From the IMG/VR virus record IMGVR_UViG_3300026077_000012, positions 1 to 37,122 of that record: a stretch of 37,122 bases of DNA, one strand, 5' to 3'. This stretch comes from a virus. The first letter of the stretch is position 1. Every line of letters begins with the position of its first letter. A program made the translations under genes and the position numbers. The notes below the pieces were generated by a model. It was given only the letters and a program-made list of their open reading frames with translations, searched no databases and was not told the origin of the DNA. Below, in pieces: positions 30,720 through 37,122 of the stretch.

Positions 30720-31148
30720 ATGGGTAACATAACAAGGTATCATGCTGCGGATTTACCACAGCTACTAGACAGAATTAATAAGAACTCCATCGGAATGGAA
30801 GATTTTTTCGATGGGTTTTTTAATGCAACAACAGATAACTATCCACCATATAATCTGGTATCTGTAAACAACATCGAATCCAAACTAGAGATCGCTCTTG
30901 CTGGTTTCAAGAAAGAAGAGGTTGCAGTTTACACAGAGTATGGTAAACTACATGTGGAAGGTAAGAAAGAACCCACAGACACAGAAACAGAATACCATCA
31001 CAGAGGACTAGCACAGAGATCTTTCAAGAGGTCGTGGACTATTTCAGATGATGTAGAAATTACGTCTGTAGAGTTTCAAGATGGTCTTCTATCTGTTAGA
31101 CTAGGCAAAATCATTCCAGAGCATCATGCAAGGAAAGATTGGCTTTGA
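30720..31148 (+). CDS. hsp20: Small heat-shock protein Hsp20
   Basis: 142 residues, alpha-crystallin family. The N-terminal region MEDFFDGFF and YPPYNLVSV leads into the crystallin domain (LEIALAGFKKEEVAVYTEYG, KLHVEGKK). It continues through HHRGLAQRSFKRSWTISDDV and FQDGLLSVRL, the GxLxVxL signature, and ends with an IIPE tail resembling the I-x-I/V oligomer motif. It is an ATP-independent holdase that oligomerises around unfolding proteins. A typical cyanophage gene, probably aiding virion folding or photosystem protein stability. It has a 5' leader with hairpin and strong ribosome-binding site. Confidence 0.94.
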   Translation: MGNITRYHAADLPQLLDRINKNSIGMEDFFDGFFNATTDNYPPYNLVSVNNIESKLEIALAGFKKEEVAVYTEYGKLHVEGKKEPTDTETEYHHRGLAQRSFKRSWTISDDVEITSVEFQDGLLSVRLGKIIPEHHARKDWL

Positions 31149-31149
31149 C

Positions 31150-31178
31150 TTGACAACTGATTAAATATACTGTATACT
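31150..31178 (+). promoter_or_regulatory. Consensus sigma70 promoter TTGACA-N17-TATACT
   Basis: TTGACA (31150-31155) starts two bases after the hsp20 stop. TATACT (31173-31178) follows after 17 bases, and the ATG at 31202 lies 23 bases downstream. Hexamers and spacing are identical to those at 16224 and 23344. The spacer contains TGATTAAATA, the late-like sequence also found before hsp20. It probably drives the DNA polymerase cluster. Confidence 0.85.
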
Positions 31179-31201
31179 ATAAAAACCGTAGAAATTAAAT
31201 T

Positions 31202-31654
31202 ATGACGGATTCAGCTGCTGGTGCAGCCACTGCACCAATTCAACACAATATTCGCATCGTTACATTAGCGTCAGGAGAGAACGTTATCTGCAACTTCTCT
31301 CAGGTTCGTGAGGATGATAAGTTTGTAGCATATCAAATGCTATATCCTTTGATCACAGAACTTGAGGTAGAAGGTGTTGAAGGGACTCCCGAAGCTCAGT
31401 ATCGTGTGAACTATCGCCGTTGGAATGTCTTCACACCCTATGAAGATTTCCGACTAAACCCACAACATGTGGTGACTGCCATGCCTCCAAACCAAGAGAT
31501 CATGGTAAACTATGTACAGAAATTGAAGGAGGCTGGAGTTGATCTAAGTTTCCTACCTAATAATGGAGAGGACATTTTAAATGGCGGAGGAACAACAGGA
31601 GAATCGAGTGCAGCTGCTGCTACTGCGGGACCAGTGGATAGTAGCGAGAGTTGA
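31202..31654 (+). CDS. Unknown protein with Sm-like N-terminal half
   Basis: 150 residues. The core IRIVTLASGENVICNFSQVR, followed by MLYPLITELE, has the strand-turn-strand pattern 'LxTGExVxxxV' also seen at the start of the 15772 protein, suggesting a shared Sm-like barrel. The middle (VNYRRWNVFTPYEDF) and NQEIMVNYVQKLKEAGVDL are conserved-looking. The Gly/Ser/Ala tail after residue 120 is probably disordered. It is expressed from a strong early promoter ahead of gp43. The last 74 bases overlap the next gene. Confidence 0.65.
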   Translation: MTDSAAGAATAPIQHNIRIVTLASGENVICNFSQVREDDKFVAYQMLYPLITELEVEGVEGTPEAQYRVNYRRWNVFTPYEDFRLNPQHVVTAMPPNQEIMVNYVQKLKEAGVDLSFLPNNGEDILNGGGTTGESSAAAATAGPVDSSES

Positions 31655-31847
31655 GGAACTGGGTGGGGTAGAGTTTGGTGATCCAGACTGTGTACTATCC
31701 CACCCTAAACAGGTAAAAGATGACGGTGAATTAATATCATGGCCTCCTTATTCTGAGGACAATGAAGTTGTTATACGATCATCTGATATACTAGTCTTGG
31801 TAGACCCAAGTAAAAAAGTGCTCGCTCGCTACATTGAATCTGAATGA
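31581..31847 (+). CDS. Small unknown protein, Sm/SH3-like
   Basis: 88 residues. LLLLRDQWIVARVEELGGVE, then GDPDCVLSHPKQV, and the end SSDILVLVDPSKKVLARYIE read as beta strands of a small barrel. The ATG lies 74 bases inside the previous gene but follows GGAGAGG with suitable spacing, and the upstream tail is low-complexity, so the overlap is believable. An ATGA overlap couples it to gp43, an arrangement I have the impression is common in cyanophages. The function is unknown. Confidence 0.62.
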   Translation: MAEEQQENRVQLLLLRDQWIVARVEELGGVEFGDPDCVLSHPKQVKDDGELISWPPYSEDNEVVIRSSDILVLVDPSKKVLARYIESE

Positions 31848-34333
31848 AGTTCTACACAAACGTTGAACAAGCTGGCAATCGTTTGCTAGTGCGTGGTTAT
31901 GAAGCAGGTAGTGCGTTCGCATACAGGGTGAGTTTTAATCCCACCCTGTATGTTCCTACAAAGAATTATTCTGAGTGGCGTACACTCGAAGGGGATTGTG
32001 TGGAACCTATGAAGATGGGTTCCATCAATTCTGCTAAAGAATTTATTAAAGACTATAAGGAAGTTCCCGACTTTGATATCTATGGGAACACTCGGTATCT
32101 TTATCAGTATATTACTGAAGAACATCCAGAGGATGAGATCAAGTATGATACGTCAAAGATACGTGTATTTAACATCGATATTGAAACTGCTGCTGAGAAT
32201 GGGTTTCCCGATATCGATTCAGCAGACCAAGAAATATTAGCGATCAGTATTAAGGACTCTTACACTGGTCGCATTGTTGTCTTTGGTGCAAGACCATTTG
32301 ATAACAAGCATGATGATGTAGATTACATGCACTTCAGAACAGAAGAGTCCATGTTGACAGCATTTTTGCAGTATTGGAATGAGAATTGTCCTGATGTTAT
32401 TACGGGTTGGAACGTACAGCTGTTTGATATTCCCTATATCGCTAGGCGTATTGACAGGATACTCGGTGAAAAAGCTGCTAAGTCTCTTAGTCCTTGGAAG
32501 CTTATATCTTCGAGGGAAATCTACATTAAAGGAAGGAGACAAATCGCTTACGATCTTCCAGGAATTTCAACTCTGGACTATCTCGAACTATACAGGAAAT
32601 TCACTTATACAAACCAAGAAAGCTATAGGTTGGATCACATCTGTATGGTTGAACTTGGAGCAAGAAAGTTAGATCACTCTGAGTTTGATACATTCAAAGA
32701 GTTCTATGAAAAGGACTGGCAGAAGTTCATTGATTACAACATCCATGACGTTAGGTTGGTAGACCAACTTGATGACAAGATGAAACTCCTTGAACTTGCA
32801 TACACTATGGCATATGATGCTAAGGTGAACTATGAGGATGTATTTTCACAGGTAAGAATGTGGGACAACTACATTTATTGTGAATTAAATAAAAGAAAGA
32901 TTGCTATTCCTCCAAAGAAGGAAGCAACAAAGGATGCCAAATACGCAGGTGCTTATGTCAAGGAACCAAAAACGGGACGCTATGATTGGGTGGTCAATTT
33001 TGACCTCAATAGCCTGTACCCTCATCTTATTATGCAATATAACATCTCACCAGAGACCCTCTGGGAGACTAGACACAGTAGTGCCAATGTTGAAGGGATC
33101 TTAAAGAAAGAGACTGAGATAGATGGTGAGTTTGCTGTGTGTGCTAATGGAGCACAGTACAGGAAGGACGTGCAGGGATTCCTGCCGTTGATGATGCAGA
33201 AGATGTATGACTCTAGGGTCATATTCAAGAAGAAAATGATTAAGGCGAAGCAAGAGTATGAGAAGAATCCATCAGTTGAACTCACGAAAGAGATTGCTAG
33301 GTGTAATAACATTCAGATGGCAAAGAAGATCTCTCTTAATTCTGCTTATGGTGCTATCGGTAATGAACACTTCCGTTATTATCGTCTCGCTAATGCCGAA
33401 GCAATCACTTTATCTGGACAGGTCTCAATCAGGTGGATTGAGAACAAGATGAATGAGTATCTAAATAAACTACTCTCTACAGATAAAGTGGATTATGTCA
33501 TTGCGTCAGACACCGACTCAATATATCTTAATCTCGGACCTGTTGTTACTAAATTTTTTGGTAATAAGTCTGACGATAAGAATAAAATTGTTGAGTTACT
33601 TGATAAGGTCTGCCAAGATAGGTTGGAACCGTTCATTGAGAAGTCCTATCAGGAGCTTGCGGATTATGTTTCGGCGTATGATCAAAAGATGATCATGAAG
33701 AGGGAGAACATTGCTGATAGAGGTATATGGACTGCCAAGAAAAGATACATACTTAACGTGTGGGACTCGGAAGGAGTCCGATACAAAGAACCCAAGATGA
33801 AGATCATGGGATTGGAAACAGCGAGGTCTTCAACACCTCAGTATTTCAGGGATAAATTATATGCAGCATTTAAGATCATTATCGGCAAAACAAATGATGA
33901 ACTTATCTCATTTGTCAATGACGTGCGAACAGAGACAAGTAATAGACCCTACGAGGAAGTCGCATTCCCAAGAGGTGTTAACAACCTTGAAAAATATAAG
34001 CACAGAACTGACATCTATAGTAAAGGCACACCGATCCACGTCAGGGGAGCACTCCTCTACAACCACTACTTGAAAAAGTATGGGATCGAAAACAAGCATC
34101 AACGGATACAGGAAGGTGAGAAGATCAAGTTCATGTACTTGAAGACACCAAATCCTATCCATGAGAACTGCATCAGTTTTTTTACTGAGATTCCAGATGA
34201 GTTTGGTATCCAGAAGTATGTGGACTATCAAACACAATACGAGAAATCCTTCCTCGAGCCCTTGAAAAATGTGCTAGAGTGTGTAGGATGGACACATGAA
34301 AAGAAAATTACATTAGGGAGCTTTTTTGAATGA
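31844..34333 (+). CDS. 43: DNA polymerase gp43
   Basis: 829 residues (T4 gp43 is 898), family B with proofreading. The exonuclease starts with FNIDIETA (D112, E114, the same positions as in T4), with a second motif in ITGWNVQLFDIPYI. Polymerase motif A is DLNSLYP (D387), motif B KISLNSAYGAIGNEH and motif C ASDTDSIY (D556, D558). The C-terminal tail (WTHEKKITLGSFF) is the probable clamp-binding peptide. It replicates the genome with gp45, gp44/62 and gp41. No intein or split is present; it is one continuous gene. Confidence 0.97.
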   Translation: MKFYTNVEQAGNRLLVRGYEAGSAFAYRVSFNPTLYVPTKNYSEWRTLEGDCVEPMKMGSINSAKEFIKDYKEVPDFDIYGNTRYLYQYITEEHPEDEIKYDTSKIRVFNIDIETAAENGFPDIDSADQEILAISIKDSYTGRIVVFGARPFDNKHDDVDYMHFRTEESMLTAFLQYWNENCPDVITGWNVQLFDIPYIARRIDRILGEKAAKSLSPWKLISSREIYIKGRRQIAYDLPGISTLDYLELYRKFTYTNQESYRLDHICMVELGARKLDHSEFDTFKEFYEKDWQKFIDYNIHDVRLVDQLDDKMKLLELAYTMAYDAKVNYEDVFSQVRMWDNYIYCELNKRKIAIPPKKEATKDAKYAGAYVKEPKTGRYDWVVNFDLNSLYPHLIMQYNISPETLWETRHSSANVEGILKKETEIDGEFAVCANGAQYRKDVQGFLPLMMQKMYDSRVIFKKKMIKAKQEYEKNPSVELTKEIARCNNIQMAKKISLNSAYGAIGNEHFRYYRLANAEAITLSGQVSIRWIENKMNEYLNKLLSTDKVDYVIASDTDSIYLNLGPVVTKFFGNKSDDKNKIVELLDKVCQDRLEPFIEKSYQELADYVSAYDQKMIMKRENIADRGIWTAKKRYILNVWDSEGVRYKEPKMKIMGLETARSSTPQYFRDKLYAAFKIIIGKTNDELISFVNDVRTETSNRPYEEVAFPRGVNNLEKYKHRTDIYSKGTPIHVRGALLYNHYLKKYGIENKHQRIQEGEKIKFMYLKTPNPIHENCISFFTEIPDEFGIQKYVDYQTQYEKSFLEPLKNVLECVGWTHEKKITLGSFFE

Positions 34334-34509
34334 ATAAACGCCTTTGGGTGGTGAGTTGGACTAACGATCAAGTATCCACCACAGACTCAAGCAACCTTAA
34401 ATGCTTTGAGGAACAGGATATTGCTAGATCATATGCAAAATTGATGAGTAAGGACTACTCATACGTAAATATGTACTTAAGTGAGGTAACCGATGGGATT
34501 CCTAGATAG
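34330..34509 (+). CDS. 59-residue unknown protein between gp43 and uvsX
   Basis: An ORF from ATG 34330 (ATGA overlap with gp43) to TAG at 34507-34509, overlapping uvsX by 17 bases. The sequence [20 protein letters not shown], then [18 protein letters not shown], reads as strand-helix-strand. Overlaps on both ends bridge what would otherwise be a 160-base gap, which supports a real gene. The function is unknown. Confidence 0.6.
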   Translation: MNKRLWVVSWTNDQVSTTDSSNLKCFEEQDIARSYAKLMSKDYSYVNMYLSEVTDGIPR

Positions 34510-35506
34510 TGTAATCAAAGATAGTGGGAATGAATTTGCAAGTAGAGTCAGTGACGGAGTGGCTGCAGGAGATACATCCAGTTTTGTCGATACTGGCTCT
34601 TATATTTTCAACGCTGTCGTTAGTGGTTCTCTTTTCGGTGGTATCCCCTCTAACAAAGTCACAGCACTCGCTGGAGAATCCTCAACAGGAAAAACTTTCT
34701 TTGCACTTAGTGTTGTACGTAACTTTCTTACTAACAACAGCGACGGTGGGGTTATTTATTTTGAGTCTGAGTCTGCTCTCAGCAAAGACATCATTGAATC
34801 AAGAGGAATTGATTCTAAGCGTATGGTCATCTTCCCTGTTGCTACGATAGAAGAGTTCAGGACTCAAGCAACAAGGATTGTTGACAAGTATATGAAGGAA
34901 CCAAAGGATAAGCGTCAACCATTGATGTTTGTTCTTGACAGTCTTGGTATGCTTAGTACATCAAAGGAGATGGAAGACATCACCAATGATAAACAGGTCA
35001 GGGACATGACCAAATCACAGTTAATTAAGGGTGCTTTTAGAGTATTGACCCTTAAATTAGGACAGGCAGGTATTCCTATGCTAGTGACCAACCACACTTA
35101 TGATGTGATTGGGAGCTATGTGCCAGCTAAAGAAATGGGCGGTGGTGCTGGACTAAAGTACGCTGCATCTACTATAATATTCTTAACCAAATCAAAAGAG
35201 AAGGAAGGAACAGACTTGGTGGGTAACATCATTAAGTGTGAGTCCAAGAAATCTCGCTTTACTAAGGAGGGTTCTAAAGTTGCTACCAGATTATTCTTTG
35301 ACGAACGTGGATTGGACCGCTATTACGGACTCTTGGAGCTTGGTGAGAAGTATGGAGTATTCAGTAGGGTGGGGAACCGTATCAAAATTGGTGACTCTAA
35401 TGTTTATCCTAAGTCTATACTCAGTGATCCTGAGAAATACTTCACAGACGAAGTAATGGCACAACTAGAAGAAGCAGCACAACAGGAGTATTCTTATGGC
35501 AACTGA
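34493..35506 (+). CDS. uvsX: Recombinase UvsX (RecA-like)
   Basis: 337 residues (T4 UvsX is 391). Walker A GESSTGKT lies at 61-68 and the Walker B stretch is [12 protein letters not shown]. The DNA-binding loops lie around [20 protein letters not shown] and [18 protein letters not shown]. It forms filaments on single-stranded DNA for strand exchange, loaded by UvsY, using tails made by gp46/47. Its acidic C-terminus ([14 protein letters not shown]) is expected. It overlaps gp41 by 11 bases. Confidence 0.95.
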   Translation: MGFLDSVIKDSGNEFASRVSDGVAAGDTSSFVDTGSYIFNAVVSGSLFGGIPSNKVTALAGESSTGKTFFALSVVRNFLTNNSDGGVIYFESESALSKDIIESRGIDSKRMVIFPVATIEEFRTQATRIVDKYMKEPKDKRQPLMFVLDSLGMLSTSKEMEDITNDKQVRDMTKSQLIKGAFRVLTLKLGQAGIPMLVTNHTYDVIGSYVPAKEMGGGAGLKYAASTIIFLTKSKEKEGTDLVGNIIKCESKKSRFTKEGSKVATRLFFDERGLDRYYGLLELGEKYGVFSRVGNRIKIGDSNVYPKSILSDPEKYFTDEVMAQLEEAAQQEYSYGN

Positions 35507-36878
35507 AAGGATTGAGGAAACTATTTTACGTAACCTTCTCTTCACTGAGGAGTTCTATCGTAAGGTAGTTCCTTTCCTTAAGCCTGATTATTTTCAAGAA
35601 TATCATGAGAAAGTTATCTTCGAAGAGATTTCTGACTTCTCTGCAAAATATGATAAGGTTCCTACTCAGGAAGTTATCATTATTAATTTACAGAATCGTA
35701 CTGATCTAACTGAAGATACATTTAACCAATCACTTGAGGTTATACGTGGACTCACTGACGAATGGGTGGATTTTGAGTGGATGGTGGACGCTACAGAAAA
35801 GTGGTGTCAAGACCGTGCTATATATCTTGCACTCATGCAATCGATCAAGATTGCTGACGGTGGAGACAGCAAGCTAGACAAGGGTGCTATCCCTAGCATC
35901 CTTCAAGATGCTTTGGCTGTCTCTTTTGATGAACATATAGGACATGACTACATTGAACAATCTGAAGATAGATATGCTTTCTACCATAAAACAGAGGAAA
36001 AAATTCCCTTTGATCTGGAAAAGTTTAACTATATTACGAAAGGTGGTCTACCTAATAAGACTCTCAACATCGCTCTTGCTGGTACAGGTGTCGGGAAAAG
36101 TCTATTCATGTGCCACATGGCTAGTGCCTGTCTCACAGAGGGCAGCAACGTTCTCTACATTACATGTGAGATGGCAGAGGAGAAAATTGCTGAACGAATT
36201 GACGCAAATCTTTTAAACTGTAACATCAAGGATATACCAGAACTACCAGAGGTTCTGTATAAGTCTAAGGTACAGGAGATTGCTAGAAAGACTCAGGGTA
36301 AACTAATCATTAAAGAATATCCTACTGCATCAGCACATGCTGGTCATTTCAAGGCACTTTTATCTGATTTGAATCTTAAAAAAGATTTCAAACCACATAT
36401 AATATTCATTGATTACCTTAATATCTGTGCTAGTTCCAGATATAAAGGTGCTGTTGTTAATTCTTACACTTATGTTAAAGCGATTGCTGAGGAGCTTCGG
36501 GGTCTTGCTGTCGAGCATAACGTACCGATTGTTAGTGCTACTCAAACTACTCGTGCTGGTTATGGGTCTAGTGATCCTGACCTCACTGACACTTCAGAAT
36601 CCTTTGGACTCCCTGCTACTGCTGATCTTATGTTCGCTCTCATATCTACTGAGGAATTGGAATCCCAAAACAGATTGTTAGTTAAGCAACTAAAGAATCG
36701 TTACAATGATCCTACCTCTAACAAGAAATTCTTGATAGGTATTGACAGATCTAAGATGAGGCTGTATGATGTTGCTGAGGATACATCAGTTCTAAATTCA
36801 TCTGCTGAAGAAGAAGAGATGCCTCAGTTCTCTGAAACAAAAAATCGATTAAGTAAATTCGCTGAATGGAACGTATAA
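35496..36878 (+). CDS. 41: Replicative helicase gp41 (DnaB-like)
   Basis: 460 residues (T4 gp41 is 475). The N-terminal DnaB-type helical domain (1-150) is followed by a RecA-like motor with Walker A AGTGVGKS (195-202), [16 protein letters not shown], Walker [11 protein letters not shown] and the H4-type region [12 protein letters not shown]. As a hexamer it unwinds the fork and, in T4, partners the gp61 primase. The ATG at 35496 lies within the uvsX end. The Glu-rich stretch near the C-terminus is typical of flexible tails. Confidence 0.95.
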   Translation: MATERIEETILRNLLFTEEFYRKVVPFLKPDYFQEYHEKVIFEEISDFSAKYDKVPTQEVIIINLQNRTDLTEDTFNQSLEVIRGLTDEWVDFEWMVDATEKWCQDRAIYLALMQSIKIADGGDSKLDKGAIPSILQDALAVSFDEHIGHDYIEQSEDRYAFYHKTEEKIPFDLEKFNYITKGGLPNKTLNIALAGTGVGKSLFMCHMASACLTEGSNVLYITCEMAEEKIAERIDANLLNCNIKDIPELPEVLYKSKVQEIARKTQGKLIIKEYPTASAHAGHFKALLSDLNLKKDFKPHIIFIDYLNICASSRYKGAVVNSYTYVKAIAEELRGLAVEHNVPIVSATQTTRAGYGSSDPDLTDTSESFGLPATADLMFALISTEELESQNRLLVKQLKNRYNDPTSNKKFLIGIDRSKMRLYDVAEDTSVLNSSAEEEEMPQFSETKNRLSKFAEWNV

Positions 36879-36881
36879 ATT

Positions 36882-37122
36882 ATGACTGTAGATTTTGATA
36901 AGTACACTGATTTCGTGGATGCTGTCACAAGCAATAGTTCTAAGGATTTTGTCAGTCTTGCTGACCGTCTGGGTGAACTTGACCGAGAGGGTGCAAATAT
37001 TGAACGTCTTACCACTGCTGGCGTTGGGCTTGCTGCTGAGTCTGGTGAGTTTCTTGAGATTGTTAAGAAGATGGTGTTTCAAGGTAAACCTTGGAATGAC
37101 GACAATCGAGAGCATCTTATTA
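36882..37122 (+). CDS. mazG: MazG nucleotide pyrophosphohydrolase, N-terminal part
   Basis: The first 80 residues of a gene cut by the window end. RLTTAGVGLAAESGEFLEIV, then KKMVFQGKPW, carries the MazG-type EExxE metal-binding helix (E53, E56, E60). Cyanophage MazG is usually about 130-150 residues, so about half is visible. MazG hydrolyses nucleoside triphosphates; in cyanophages it is proposed to act on dGTP/dCTP from host DNA or to affect the starvation response. The start is three bases after the gp41 stop, so it is cotranscribed with the helicase. Confidence 0.88.
   Translation, partial: MTVDFDKYTDFVDAVTSNSSKDFVSLADRLGELDREGANIERLTTAGVGLAAESGEFLEIVKKMVFQGKPWNDDNREHLI

Overview
This window is a piece of a T4-like myovirus infecting marine picocyanobacteria (Synechococcus or Prochlorococcus). 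The call rests on an almost complete run of T4 structural and replication genes in cyanophage order. It is supported by cyanophage accessory genes: a MoxR-type ATPase usually annotated cobS, a von Willebrand (VWA)/HExxH protein, pyrE, a PsbN-like protein, hsp20, mazG, 2-oxoglutarate/Fe(II) oxygenases, a thermonuclease and a DUF3110-like protein. Every supported gene is on the + strand. Genes are packed with ATGA, TAATG or longer overlaps, and no stretch of 300 bases or more lacks a gene. No tRNA, insertion sequence, integrase or CRISPR array was seen. All calls come from reading motifs, lengths and synteny; no database search was run.

Layout. (1) Bases 1-2198: the end of a small probable structural gene, then a run of small conserved-unknown genes, including an unlisted 53-residue membrane protein, ending in a thermonuclease. 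(2) Bases 2191-12439: packaging and virion module: gp17 terminase, a zinc-ribbon protein, gp18 sheath, gp19 tube, gp20 portal, gp67-like core protein, gp21 protease, gp22 scaffold and gp23 major capsid. Several of these are preceded by T4-late-type boxes (TATAAATA, NATAAATA or CTAAATA). The module closes with a UUCG-loop terminator at 12464-12489. (3) Bases 12555-16170: small unknown genes, a tail-tube-fold protein (gp3 candidate), UvsY and UvsW. (4) Bases 16171-21039: a consensus sigma70 promoter, then gp55 late sigma factor, PyrE, two small genes, gp47, a DUF3110-like gene and gp46. (5) Bases 21083-25546: VWA/HExxH protein, an unknown protein with its own promoter and terminator, MoxR-type ATPase, a 55-residue protein and a DUF3310-like protein. 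(6) Bases 25543-34333: the replisome gp45, gp44, gp62, RegA and gp43, interrupted by two 2OG-Fe(II) oxygenases, a Dam methylase, tiny genes, a PsbN-like gene, Hsp20 and two small beta-rich proteins. (7) Bases 34330-37122: a 59-residue protein, UvsX, gp41 and the start of MazG.

How it works together. Early promoters (TTGACA, 17 bases, TATACT, found three times in identical form) would be read by host RNA polymerase and supply gp55, nucleotide-metabolism and host-takeover genes. gp45 (clamp) and gp55 (late sigma) then activate the late boxes in front of the virion genes. gp43, 44, 62, 45 and 41 form the replisome. UvsX, UvsY, UvsW, gp46 and gp47 drive recombination-dependent replication. gp17 packages DNA into heads built from gp20, 21, 22, 23 and the gp67-like protein.

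Least explained: a VWA protein carrying a zinc-protease HExxH motif near a MoxR ATPase; a roughly 39-residue Gly-rich repeat array inserted in the tail sheath; a PsbN-like membrane protein inside the clamp-loader cluster; and a late promoter placed in the loop of a perfect inverted repeat between gp19 and gp20.
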